Source: Aquilaria yunnanensis
Taxonomy: Eukaryota > Streptophyta > Magnoliopsida > Malvales > Thymelaeaceae
NCBI GenBank assembly: GCA_039654915.1
Contig: CM077593.1
Span: forward strand, 57,976,501-58,040,500
Direction: 5' to 3'
DNA: 64,000 bases
Shown here: piece by piece, positions 1 through 11,575 of the stretch
Numbering within the stretch: position 1 is the stretch's first letter
Layout of the letters: each line of letters starts with the position of its first letter
Program-made: the position numbers and the translations under genes
The notes under the pieces: model-generated
What the model was told of the DNA's origin: nothing
What the model saw: the letters and a program-made list of their open reading frames with translations, nothing else
The model's database searches: none

Positions 1-161
1 GAGGCTCCTCCCCGGAAAAACACCCCGGGGACCTCCTAACCCACTTTTTCTGAACATCTCAGGCACTCTCCCTTGGGCAAACCGGCCACCAGGCGTTCTT
101 CCTCTCCGGGAGTCCCTCCATGAGTCACCATGACTACCAGCGATGAAGCCCCTGGGCATCA
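1..161 (+). repeat. 3' part of the 5' LTR of element A
   Basis: The stretch matches the last part of the LTR at 9310-10166 and ends in GGGCATCA directly before the primer-binding site. The gag start codon at 130 lies inside this LTR. The rest of the LTR lies left of the window. Confidence 0.85.
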
Positions 162-3100
162 TTTGGCACCGTCTGTGGGAAACCGCTCTGAGATCGCCGT
201 CATTGAAACTCGGCGTTCTAAGGACAGGGGACTCCCAAGGTCTCCGTCCGCGCCTGAGACACAACCGGCTGCTGAGCAAACACTCCCAGGGACTTCTGGG
301 CCTGAGGAAGACCGCCCTCTAGTAATCACTATGAGCTTTATGAGGGAGTTTCAGCGTTCGGTCGAGGCCGAAATGACACAGCAGATCGACCGAAGGTGGT
401 CACAGCAGGCACAGACCCAAAGACCTCCCTCACCTGCACGCCCTCGGGAGAAAAGCCTGAGGTCGACTCATCGCAGTTCGGGAAGCAGAGACCCACGCAA
501 AGAGTCGTCTACGGAGAATATACCCCTCGGGAAACTGCCTGTGGGACAAACTGGGTCCAAGCGACCGAAAGTCTCACAGCGAAGGAGTTCATCGCCAGAG
601 GCAAGGTCCCTGTCCCCTCAGCGCCAAACTCGCTCCCCGAAGAGGCGCCGACGATCTCCCTTCCCAGAGGAAGAGCCTAATGCCACAGTTCTCATGGAAA
701 GGATACTAGCACGGCTAGATAGGGTGGAAAAGCAGGTAGCTCGCAAACCCGTCTGGGACAGGTTGACGGGGCCCTTCTGTGAAGATGGGTCCTCATTCAC
801 CCGGGTCGTTGCTGAGGCAGCCATGCCAGGCGACTTCAGGGTACCTCGGCTGGAGATTTATGATGGCCACACTGATCCGCAGGCCCATCTGACCAAGTAC
901 AGACGCAACATGATAATGCATGGTGCTGACGATGCTACCATGTGTAAATGCTTCGAGGTCACCCTCACGGGACCAGCAACCGCGTGGTACAACTCATTGC
1001 CCCCAGGAGCCATCACTGAGTTCCAGGAGTTGTCCACGGCCTTTGCGCAACAATTTATTGGAAGCCGGCCAACGGCGAAGATGCCTGTTCAGATGTTCGA
1101 CATAGAGCAAAGAAACGGAGAAACCATCCGAGACTATGTCGAAAGATTCAATAGGGAAGCTCTAAGCGTCCCGGACATCCGGCCCGAGATACGCATCCTC
1201 GCCATGACACGGGGCCTTCGGCGAGACACACAGCTGTTTTATGATTTCTCAAAGGACCCCCCGGACACCCTCGGAGAATTTTACCGAAGGGCCGAACAAC
1301 ACATGACTGCCGAGGAGTTGAGAATGGCTGGGCCGAAGTCCGATCACAACCGCGCCGAAGGGTCCAATCAGCAAGCCCAGCATCCAACCGAACAGGCAGG
1401 CCGACCTCGAAGGATGCGGGGAAGCAAACTTCAAAGCTTTACACCCCTGAGCACTACACGGACAAACATCCTCATGGCGCTGGAAAGGCAGGGGACGCAG
1501 ATTCGGCGGCCGAGGGCCATGACCGTTGATAACAAGAAAAACATCAAGAAGTTCTTCCAGTTTCACCGCGACCACGGCCACGACACCGAAGACTGCTTCC
1601 AACTGATGAAGTACATTGAGTCGCTGATAAAACTCGGCCAACTTCGTAAATATCTGCGGATGCCTTCCCCAAAAGGAAGAAAAGATGAGGAAGAAAGGGC
1701 CGAAGATGAGGACTACAACTCCGACAGGCGGAGAAACCGAAGTCCGCAAAAGCGCCCTCCTCCTCCTGCAGGGGCGATACAAACCATCACCACGGGGCTC
1801 CCATCCTCGGAAAGAAAGCGGAAGGCCAGAGAGATTGCGGTCATGGAATATCAGAGTCCGGCAAAGAAACTGGCTCGCAAGGATGGATCCACCGTCATCT
1901 TCCCCCATGACGATCCGCTGCTAATCATGGCAAGGATAGGGAACTGGGACGTCAAAAGAGTGTTGCTTGATGATGGATCAAATACTGACGTCCTATTCTC
2001 GCATTTACTGCCGAATTTGGACATCTCCAGTAGCGAGCTCAAGCCTGTCACCTCGCCCACCTTCGGGGTTGGACCGTCTGAACTACCTATCCTCGGATGG
2101 ATTGATCTGCCCCTGATGATGAAAGGAACTTCGGTCGACGGAACAGCTGAGTTGTATGCCTCCACAATGGCGAGATTTATCATCATGAACATTCCTTCTT
2201 CGTACAATGCCATCCTTGGAAGGCAGACAGAGGGAAACTTGAACATTCGCCCTGACATGAAGTACTTGACTGTCACATTCGCCACCAAGGATGGGGATGC
2301 AAAGGTCTTCATAGATCAAGCCGAGGTAAGAAAGGTGTTTGTAAAAGCGCGAAAACCACCGGCAAATAACCTCACACAAACAATGGAGGCAAAGGCACCA
2401 GAGAAGGACAAAGAAAGAGATCCCACGAGAGCGGAAACGAAAACAGTGGAACTTGTCCCAGGACAATCTACCCGAATAGGGAAGAGCTTGGCCGAAGGTG
2501 ACAAGAAAAACCTTGTATCTTTTCTACTAGGAAATAAAGATCTCTTTGCCTACTTGCCGAAAGACATGCCAGGGGTGTACCCTGGCATAATACAGCATAG
2601 CCTCAAAGTAAGCCTGGAAGCAAAGCCTGTCCGCAAAAGAAGCGAAGCATCTCAGCCCATAAGAGCAACTTTGTGAAAACTGAAGTCCAGTGCCTGTTAG
2701 ACGCTGAAGTCATCAGGGAGGTCAAATACCCCGAATGGTTAAGCAACGTGGTGATTGCCACGAAAGAAGGCAGCAGCAAACTCCGGATGTGCATCGACTT
2801 CAGAAACTTGAACGATGCTTGCCCGAAAGACTCATACCCTCTTCCGCCAATAGACCAATTGGTAGACTCAATTGCCGAATACGGGGTCCTAAGTTTCCTA
2901 GACGCCTTCAGCGACTACCATCAAATAAGGATGGACCCCGAAGATGAAGAAAAAATCGCCTTCATCACCGAGGGAGGAACATACTGCTACGTCCGGATGC
3001 CCTTCGGGCTTAAAAATGCAGGAGCCACCTACCAAAGGTTGATGAACAAGGTCTTTAAGGACCAAATGGGGAGAAACATGGAGCTGTATGTTGATGATAT

Positions 3101-5616
3101 GATAGTCAAAAGCAAGCTCCCTCGCAACCACGTTGCAGATCTAGAGGAAACCTTCCAAAAGCTCAGAGCCTTCGGGATTCATCTCAATCCTGAAAAATGC
3201 ATGTTGGGGGTGACCTCGGGAAAGTTCCTTGGGTACATGGTATCCGAAAGAGGCATCGATGCTAACCCCGAAAAAATTAAGGCTCTGCTCGAGTTCTGAA
3301 CTCCTGCCACAGTAAAAGATGTGCAGAGACTCACCGAAAGAATAACCTCTCTTAGCAGGTTCATTTCCAGGTACGGAGATAGGTGTCGGCCTTTCTTCAA
3401 AGTCCTCACTAAGGCGGCAAAAAAGGAAGGCAACCTTGGAAGGGATGATCATCCTTGGGATCAAGACTACCAAAAAGCATGGGAAGAACTCAAAATATAC
3501 CTAGCCAGCCTGCCGACTCAGTGACAACCTCGCGAGGGAGAGCCCCTTGTGTTATACCTCACCGTCACGGAAAAAGCTGTGAGCTCGGTCCTCGTGAAAG
3601 AAGAAGGGCCAAAACAATGGCCGGTCTACTATGTAAGCAAATCCCTGCATGGCGCCGAAGTCAGGTACCCTCTGCTGCAAAAAGCTATATACGCCTTGGT
3701 GCTTGCAGGGAGAAGGCTATGACCATACTTTCAGGCTTACCCCATCATCGTCCGAAGTAGCCTACCACTACGGGATGTTATGAGGAAAGTGGATCATTCG
3801 GGAAGGCTCTCCAAGTGGTGTATAGAGCTTGGCGAACACGATATCACCTATGAACCTTGGATGGCCATAAAAGCTCAAGCACTGGCAGAATTCATTGCCG
3901 AAATACCCACCACTGAGGACAGTCAGCCATATCTGAACGAAGGTGAGCCAGAATGGACCTTACATGTTGACGGAGCCTCGGGGTCCGAACACCAGGGAGC
4001 TGGGGTAATTATCAGAGGCCCCGAAGGCCTGGAAGTAATGAAGGCTATCAAGTTTAGCTTTAACGTCACTAACAATCTGGCTGAGTATGAGGCCCTCATA
4101 GTGGGATTACAACTGGCCAGAAAAATTGGCGTGAGAAACTTAAAGGCTCACAGTGATTCCCAGCTAATAGTTCGGCAGACGGCAGGAGACTATGGGGCGA
4201 AGGACCCAACCTTGGCAAAATACCACGAGCTGGTAGCAAAACTCATTCAAGAGTTTGACGCCGTACGGATCGAAAACGTACCTCGGCGGAAAAACACCGA
4301 GGCAGATTGCTTGGCGAAGTCAAAGACCTACACCGAGGTGCTAGACCATCCGAGCATCTCAGTGCTGAGCATAGTGACCTTGGGAAAAGGATGGAGGGAT
4401 CCAATAAAAAGGTACCTCGCGGAAAATGTGCTCCCCGAACACCCCGGTGACGCTGCCAAACTGCGAAGGCGCTCCGGCCGTTTCTTCCTAATCGATGAAG
4501 AACTATACCGACAGGGATACGCGAAACCGCTGCAAAGATGTGTGAACAAAGAGGATACTGAAATGATCCTTGAAGAAGTCCACAAAAGCATGTGTGGTTC
4601 ACACATTGGAACCGATGCCCTGGCGGCAGTGATACTTCGCCGTGGATACTTCTGGCCTACCCTAAGAAAGGACGCAAGGCAGTTCATCCGGAAATGCGGC
4701 AGTTGGCAGAAACACGCGAACATCCAGAGGGCACCCTCGGAAATGGTAACTTCGGCTGACTATTCCTGGCCCTTCGCAGTATGGGGTATAGACCTTATTG
4801 GGCCACTCCCCGCAGCGCCTGGAGGCGTGAAATTCTGCGTGGTAGCAGTAGACTATTTCTCCAAATGGGTCGAGGCAGAACTGCTAGCAACTATCTCGGC
4901 AAAAGAAGTGCAGAAGTTTGTATGGAAGAACATCGTATGCAGATTCGGCATACCGAGGGTACTAGTGGCTGATAATGGATCCCAATTCATAGACAAAGGA
5001 TTCCAGGTACTTATCACCGACCTCATAATAAAGATGCACTTCGCCCCAGTAGCTCACCCCCAACGGGCAGGTGGAAGTATCTAACAGGACCATAAAAGAT
5101 GGCCTGAAAAACAGACTGAGGGAAGCAAAAGGGAAATGGCCAGGAGAATTCCAAAGCGTATTATGGAGTTACCGAACGACGCCCCGAAGAGGCACAGGGG
5201 AGACTCCCTTCTCACTCGTCTTCGGAACAGAGGCCATCATCCCTATCGAGATAGTTAGACCATCAGTACGGGTGCAAGTATTTGATGAAGGTGGAAACGA
5301 CCTCGGCCTAAGAACGAAGCTCGACCTCATCGGCGAACACAGAGAAATAGCTGAGCTGAGAAGAAAAGTTTTCCAGCAAAGAGTGGCCGCGGCTATAAAT
5401 TTACGAGCCAGGCCAACAGAAATCAACAAAGGGGACCTCGTTCTCCGAAAGGCTGACTTTGCACCCCAAAAGCCATCCCACGGGGTACTTCGCGCGAACT
5501 GGGAAGGACCTTATCTGGTTCTAGCCGAAGTACAAAAAGGTGTGTACAAGCTTGGCGACACCGACGGCGTAGAATTGAAAAACACTTGGCACTCAGACGC
5601 CCTAAAGAAATTTTAA
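130..5616 (+). pseudogene. Tat gag-pol polyprotein of element A, broken
   Basis: Compared with the open copy in E2, the first block (130-2676) holds gag, a C-H-H-C zinc motif (CQFH/FQFH...GHDTEDC type) and an aspartic protease with LLDDGS. RT follows in 2673-3299 with YVDD. The RT-linked RNase H lies in 3300-3760. The block 3780-5084 carries the second RNase H (HVDGASG) and the integrase zinc and catalytic regions, and 5071-5616 is the integrase C-terminus. Breaks are a frameshift near 2640, TGA stops at 3297, 3522 and 3720 where E2 or E3 has CGA or CGG, and a small deletion near 5060. One of the integrase zinc cysteines is also changed (CGSW instead of CGSC). The product would be the virus-like particle protein, protease, reverse transcriptase and integrase, but this copy cannot make it in one piece. 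Confidence 0.9.
164..180 (+). other. Putative primer-binding site of element A
   Basis: TGGCACCGTCTGTGGGA starts two bases after the LTR end. E2 has TGGCGCCGTCTGTGGGA at the same place. The TGG start (complement of a tRNA CCA tail) and the spacing support a primer-binding site. I cannot name the primer tRNA. The site is also read as codons in the gag frame. Confidence 0.7.
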
Positions 5617-6111
5617 GCTTAAGATGGAGCGGAAGGATTGTGTTGTACAAAAAATATCCTAAGTACAGAATGTGCTTGAGAAAAATTCTTAAGTGTACAA
5701 AATGGTGCAAGACAAAATTCCGTGAAGATGTTCGCCGTGATAAAGCGCAGATGTGATTTTTCGAAGTCCCTTGAGCCATTACGCTCAGAAAAATGGAAAA
5801 AATCTCAAAAGTACACGCTGCAACAAGCGTGAATAAGTTTTCCGAAGTCCCTTGAGCCATCACGCTCAGAAAAATGGAAAAAATCTCGCGAAAGTACTTG
5901 CCGAAAAAAGCGCAGAATAATTTTTTGTGATTGCAGGTTTCCCGAAGTCTCTTGAGCGAACTTGTTCGGGACGATGGAAATGAAAAATCTTGCAAAAAGA
6001 CTTAGCGAAAAAATATATTCATTGAGAATGATCAGGCTTACAAAGAAGAAGTGCCCGAAGAAGGAGCACAAAAATGAAGAGGAAAAAAAGGCAAAATGCC
6101 CCTAAAACAGC
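5617..6111. repeat. Convergent intergenic region with repeated stem-loop motif (element A)
   Basis: This is the gap between the 3' ends of pol (+) and the antisense gene (-). It holds three imperfect copies of a motif built on CCCTTGAGC...GCTC near 5768, 5848 and 5950, about 80-100 bases apart, each followed by an A-rich stretch. It is the reverse-complement form of the seven-copy array in E2 at 26972-27460. No coding signal was seen. Confidence 0.7.
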
Positions 6112-8535
6112 CTAAGGGTTCTCGGCGTCCCGGCAGCCACCAGCCTCTGTGCGCTTTTCCACCACCTTCGGCGCCGGAATTTTGGAAGGCAGGTTCAGGT
6201 GCTCGATTTTTGACCAGGACCACCGAGGCCCCTCGGGAATGTTCAGAGCTTCTAAGAAAGAGAGGTCCAGACCTGCGAACCTCTGAAGGACTTGATGCCG
6301 AGCAAGGCAGAACCCGTCCTGGAAGGTGACCTTAGTCATTTCGTCGGATTTGTCCTTCTTAACCTCAAGGTCCTCGAGCTCGTCCTTCAAATCTGCAACC
6401 TCCTTCTTCAGCGCCTTCATCCTCTTCTTCGCGTCGGGCTCCTTCTTCAAAGACTTGACCTCGGCTTCAAGAGCTTTTTTCTCATCACCAACGACCGTAT
6501 GCGATTGTCAGAATCTGACTTATCCTTGAGAAGGTCTTGGTTGGCAGCGAGCATCCCCGCCACCTGATCGTCGAGGTCAACAATCTTCAGGGAGGAGTCC
6601 TTCTCAAGGTCTTCATTTTCCTTCCGAAACTCCTCCCGAAGGGCAGCAACTTCTTTCTTCGCAGCATCTGCCAGCTGCTGGTTCTTGGTGGTCAATTCCG
6701 AGCACGTGACTTTCACTTTTTCTAAGGCCTCTAAGGCCGAAGCTCGGAACGCCGTTTGCCTGGCCACCCGAACGCGGAGAAAGCTGGCGTACCCCAGCAG
6801 CTGCGAAAAGATGAACGCAAGGTCAGTAAGAGCCAAGCACTTAGGAAAATTTGAAGGGAAAAAAGGTGTGAAGAGCATACCTGAGCAGCATGCTCGGTAA
6901 CTTTCGCGGCGAGGGTGTGACCGCCCGGATGGGCCGCCGCAATAGCCTTGAAGGAGGCCTCTGTAAGCACCCCCTTCGAAATCTGCTTCGCCATTTCAGG
7001 ACAGTCCTCAGAGTACAAGTTGATGTCCTCTGTGAATGTCTAGAAAGGCTCTTTGGGTATCTTCCCTTGCGGGACTTTGGCATCGCAAAGGGCCCGCTTC
7101 ATCGCGTGTTTGGCCGCCTAGTTCGGAGTAAGCAACTCCCCTACATGGCGAAAACAAGAAGCATGTTAGAGACAAAGGAAATTTCAGAAAAAAAAAGAGC
7201 CATACTTGTTCTGAAAACAACAAACCTAGCGGTACTTCGACCACGACGTCCTCAGAGTCCTGAGACCCCTCTGTCGAAATCCCCTTGCCTTTCTTCCTGC
7301 GCTGCCCCTCGGCAGAAGGAGCCTCTACCACGGCCTCCAGAAGGGGCTGCGGGGCGGAAGAACTCTACGGAGGGACGTCGGTAGAAGGAACCTCGGCAGC
7401 AGCAAGGACCTCGGCAGCAGCCTCGGCGGCGGAATCTCGGCTGCCCCAGGCTCCTCGGCAGCCTCCTCGGAAATTTCTTGCTGAGGAAGCTGGGCAGTTT
7501 TCTTTGCCCGTTTCGCCGAAGGACCAGCGCCAGTAGACTTCCACCTTCGGGAAGCCGCCTTCTTTGTCTGATCGCCCTTCTCCACCTGGTCGGAGAAAAG
7601 GGACTTGTAGAATGCAGCAGTCCCGTCCCCCATCTCTGAAAAAGAAAAAAGACATCAGCGTAAGTCCAAGGGAAAAACTACAAGGGAGTAGAGGATAACT
7701 TACTTTCGAAAAGCGTTTCAAAAGAAACTTCCTCGCGAAGGAGCTGCACCAACCAGGAATCCTTCCCGGCGATAGCAGGAGCTGGCATCTCGAGGTCAGG
7801 CTCATGCTCCTTGAGCACCCCTAACTCTCGAAGGACCTCTTCGGTCATCAACCTCCAGTTAATAGGGAAAGGGTACAGGGAGCGTGGAGCGACCTCAGGA
7901 GCCCAGTCGGAGACGGCTCGAATACGTCCGTCGAAGTCCTCGAACACGGGAGCCAACTCTGGAGTCAGCAGTATCCTCGGATCAACGACGTCCACATCCA
8001 GCTTTCCCCGAGCCCATTTGGTCGGAACATACGACCAGGCCTCATCTATGTTCAGGAAGAAGAATTTCTGTTGCCACCCTCGCCAACTGTCTTTAGTGGC
8101 AAAAGTGAACATGAATTTTTTGCTCCCGGATCCCCGAGGTAGGATGAAATAGAAGCCACCCTTCAGGACCACGAAGAGCTTGTAGTACTGCATGAAAATT
8201 ACAAAATGGGGTTTTATCCCGAAGACGCCACACATACAGAGGAAGGCGTTAAAATAGCAGTAGGAGTTCGGGGGAAGCTGATTCACAGCAATGTCATGAA
8301 ATTGGCAGAACTCGCAAACCATGTTTGGGGGAGGATACCGAAGTCCGGCCTTCAGCTGGGCTCAAAAAATGGTAACCTCGGCACTATGCTTTGAAAAAGC
8401 ATAGTGGTCAGGTCGTGGCAGCCGGGTAATGGCGTAAGAAGGAAGAAAGAACTTCTTCTTCCACCTCTCTAATTTTTTAGGGGTGGTGCAACAAGGATGA
8501 GATAAAAGAGGCTGCCAGCTCTCAGGGATAGGCAT
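6112..8535 (-). pseudogene. Antisense gene of element A, broken
   Basis: The gene lies downstream of pol and opposite to it. Exon 1 (8535 down to 7704) starts with MPIPESW and carries the conserved blocks CEFCQFH, GFYFILPRGSGSKKF and FPINWRLMTEEVLRELGV. An in-frame TGA at 8362-8364 replaces the CGA codon seen in E2. Intron 1 (7636-7703) has GT-AG ends. Exon 2 starts with KMGDGTAAFY and breaks by frameshift near 7330. A further intron near 7130-7230 ends in TGTAG. The last exon encodes a coiled coil and the FQDGFCLARHQVLQRF block. The N-terminal block resembles the plant domain often labelled putative gypsy-type transposon/transposase; that label comes from memory of the family, and the function is unknown. 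Confidence 0.8.
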
Positions 8536-8792
8536 TTTGGACAGAAAAATGAGTTCGGAAAAAGGCAAGAAAACAACTTCCGGCAAAAACTCAAAAAAAC
8601 AGAGGTATCAAAAGACTCTGGAAAGAAAAATCCCACCAAAAGACTTGCCAAAATCGGAGGCCGCCGTCATAAAAGGTTGCCAGAAAAAGCTCTGTTAAAA
8701 CAGCTCCGCCGCAAAAGCAAGAGAAAGCGCACAGAAAAGGGCAACAGGGAAAGAGCAAAAGCAAAAGCAAGAGGGGCTTATGACGGAATGGG

Positions 8793-8802
8793 CTATTTAT
8801 AG
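8793..8802 (-). promoter_or_regulatory. TATA box of the antisense gene (element A)
   Basis: On the minus strand the sequence reads CTATAAATAG, about 260 bases upstream of the start codon at 8535. The same element sits at the matching place in E2, E3 and E4. A G-box-like CACGTC lies on the minus strand near 8932-8939. Confidence 0.65.
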
Positions 8803-9067
8803 GCCAAGGGTGGGTAACTGAAACGATGTCATAAGTGCCCTTTGAAGGCGAACCGTCGCCGTAACTGCACTCTGCGCCTGAAAAGATGCGCTCTCTGTAA
8901 TCGACGCGACTCTCCTCCAATGACAGTACGCGACGTGTCAACCATCGCGCCAAAAAAGGAGACACGTCTTCTGACATTCCTAAAAAATTGGGACGCGTCG
9001 CTCAGACTGACGCGCTTGCCCATCAGACGCAACGCTGCACAGACCTGCAAAAACAAAGAAGCAGGTT

Positions 9068-9226
9068 GCCTCGAAGACACCAAAAGACGGGCTATGGCCG
9101 AACAGCCCATACCTTCAGGCAAGAGGTGTATCTTCGGCACAGGCTTTGCCTCGAAGACACCAAAAAATAGGCCAAGGCCGAGCAGCCCACACCTTTGGGC
9201 AAGAGGTGTACCTTCGACATAGGTGT
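9068..9226. repeat. Two-copy tandem repeat, period 80 (element A 3' noncoding region)
   Basis: Two copies start with GCCTCGAAGACACCAAAA at 9068 and 9148 and contain the blocks GGCAAGAGGTGTA and AACAGCCCA or variants. E2 holds a matching pair of period about 81 near 23720-23890, so the repeat is an inherited part of the family. The remaining bases of 8536-9309 hold the antisense promoter and no other recognisable feature. Confidence 0.6.
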
Positions 9227-9296
9227 TACTCTCTATAGACTCCCAAAGAACATCCTCGGAAAGAAAACAAACCCGAAGTCTTCACTTCGGCTTTCT

Positions 9297-9309
9297 GAAG
9301 GGGGGCATG
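9297..9309 (+). other. Polypurine tract of element A
   Basis: GAAGGGGGGCATG directly precedes the TGATAGCC start of the 3' LTR. E2 and E4 carry equivalent tracts, and E3 a variant one. It would prime plus-strand synthesis. Confidence 0.75.
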
Positions 9310-10166
9310 TGATAGCCGAAGGACTATCGCCTCCATCTGGCCGAACTCCCTGCCACTAGAATGGCCAGGAGATGTGGCGCTACCCGGAAAAAGGTGGGAT
9401 CACACACCTCGGAGAAAAGCCGAAGAGCCCGAGCTCGGCATGCCAGGGAACTTGAGGATACTATTAGCCCCCCCGAGGTAGTAAACAGACCACCTTCGGA
9501 AAAGTGGCACCAGCTAGGGCTGGCCGAACATGATCTTAACGAAGGCGGAACTCCCTGAATCTGGGAACCCCCGAACTAGGGGCATGCTTCCTGAAGTGGC
9601 ACGGTCTGTACTAGAGGACGACCTCACCCAGGGACCTCGGAAGTACGGCAGGAGCATTTAAGGAAGCCTCAGACATGTCACCCACAGATGTCAGAAGCCG
9701 CCTCAAACGGCGCTCTGACACGCCGATGCCATCAAAGTCACATCATGGCCCGTCTCAGCTGAAAGCTCAAGGAAGCCTACCACCAGCTACTTGTCCTCTA
9801 CGCCCAGACATTCAGAGAACATCTGACCGAACACGTGTCACGATCTGAACGGGCTGGACACCTTTATAAATACCAGGGAGTACACCCTGGCAAAGGGCTG
9901 GCAAAGATCCTGACTCCTCACTATGAGAAAATACGACCAGGCTAGTTAACTGAACCCCTCAGTGCTATTTCCTCTGCCTCCTCTCAGCACCACTGACTTG
10001 GGCGTCGGAGGCTCCTCCCCGGAAAAACACCCCGGCGACCTCCTAACCCACTTTTTCTGAACATCTCAGGCACTCTCCCTTGGGCAACCCGGCCACCAGG
10101 CGTTCTTCCTCTCCGGGAGTCCCTCCATCAATCACCATGACTACCAACGATGAAGCCCCTGTATCA
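9310..10166 (+). repeat. 3' LTR of Tat element A
   Basis: This 857-bp LTR starts TGATAGCC and ends in ATCA. It holds CACGTG at 9832-9837 and TATAAATA at 9865-9872, spaced like a core promoter. Its tail repeats the first codons of gag. The end reads CCTGTATCA where the 5' LTR reads CCTGGGCATCA. Confidence 0.85.
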
Positions 10167-11575
10167 TTCTAGCCACATACCCCCTATTTTCTTTGCTCCA
10201 TTACCAAGTAGTGACTTACAATAAACCAAGGAATTTTGTTTGTTTTTCTGTTTCTGCGTAACATAATAAACATAATTGTAACCCTAGAATAATGATATTC
10301 TTAAATGTCCCTGGTCTAGTATTATTGTGGAGCGGGTTACATTAATACATAACGACTAGCATATGTGGAGACTAATATGAGATATGTAGTCTACATATGA
10401 GTACAAGTTGGAGTACTTGTGTACTGGACCATCCCACCATGATGATAGCCGAAGGACTATCGCCTCCACCTGGCCGAACTCCCTGCCACCAGAATGGCCA
10501 GGAGATCTGGCGCTACCCGGAAAAAGGTGGGATCACACACCTCGGAGAAAAGCCGAAGAGCCCGAGCTCGGCACGGCAGGGAACTTGAGGATACTATTAG
10601 CCCCCCCGAGGTAGTAAACAGACCGCCTTCGAAAATGTGGCACCAGCTGGGGCTCGCCGAACATGATCTTCCCGAAAGCGGAACTCCCTGAATCTGGGAA
10701 CCCCCGAACTAGGGGCATGCTTCCCGAAGTGGCACGGTCCGTACTAGAGGACGACCTCACCTAGGGACCTCGGGAGTACGGCAGGAGCATTTAAGGAAGC
10801 CTCTGACATGTCACCCACAGATGTCACAAGCCACCTGAAACGGCGCTTTGACAGGCCGACACCATCAAAGTCACATCATGGCCCGTCTTGGCTCAAGGCT
10901 CAAGGAAGCCTACCACCAGCTACTTGTCCTCTACACCCAGACATTCAGAGAACATCCGACCGAACACGTGTCACGATCTGAACGGGCTGGACACCTCTAT
11001 AAATACCAGGGAGTACACCCTGGCAAAGGGCTAGCAAAGATCCTGACTCCTCACTCTGAGAAAATATGACCAGGCGAGTTCACTGAACCCCTCAGTGCTA
11101 TTTCCTCTGCCTCCTCTCAGCACCACTGACTTGGGCGTCGGAGGCTCCTTCCCGGAAAAACACCCCGGCGACCTCTTAACCCACTTTTTCTGAACATCTC
11201 AGGCACTCTCCCTTGGGCAACCCGGCCACCAGGTGTTCTTCCTCTCTAGGAGTCCCTCCATCAATCACCATGACAACCAACGATGAAGCCCCTGTATCAT
11301 TCTAGCCACATACCCCCTATTTTCTTTGTTCCATTAACAAGTAGTGACTTAGAATAAAGCAAGGAATTTTGTTTGTTGTTCTGTTTCTGCGTAACGTAAT
11401 AAACATAATTGTAACCCTAGAATAATGATATTCTTAAATGTCCCTGGTCTAGTATTATTGTGGAGCTGGTTACAATAATACATAACGACTAGCATATGTG
11501 GAGACTAATATGAGATATGTAGTCTACATATGAGTACAAGTTGGAGTACTTGTGTACTGGACCAACCCACCATGA
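9310..11575. repeat. 1133-bp tandem duplication: Tat LTR plus copia LTR part
   Basis: Copy 1 is 9310-10442 and copy 2 is 10443-11575, each exactly 1133 bases. Each unit consists of an 857-bp Tat LTR, about 62 bases of unknown origin (10167-10228 and 11300-11361), and part of a plus-strand copia LTR. The copies differ by roughly 5 percent in the stretch I compared, so the duplication is not recent. The junction CCATGA/TGATAG lies exactly at the Tat LTR start. Confidence 0.85.

Larger units (their letters stand above)
1..10166 (+). mobile_element. Tat-type Ty3/gypsy retrotransposon A (left end cut by window)
   Basis: The order is partial 5' LTR, primer-binding site, gag-pol, convergent repeats, antisense gene, 3' noncoding region, polypurine tract and 3' LTR. 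The Tat assignment rests on the two successive RNase H domains in pol and on the antisense gene downstream of it, a layout known from plant Tat/Retand/Grande-type elements. Bases 1-161 match the end of the 3' LTR at about 10010-10166 with a few percent difference. Gag-pol and the antisense gene are both broken, so the copy is dead. The left flank is outside the window, so no TSD can be tested. Confidence 0.9.

Noticed and set aside
1249..1908. A 219-codon minus-strand ORF over gag of A (and similar at 31371-31976)
   Set aside because: It is the antisense shadow of gag and shows no family motif; conservation follows from the sense frame.
6096..7536. Plus-strand ORFs over the antisense gene of A
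   Set aside because: They are shadows of the minus-strand exons, which match the open E2 gene in sequence and order.
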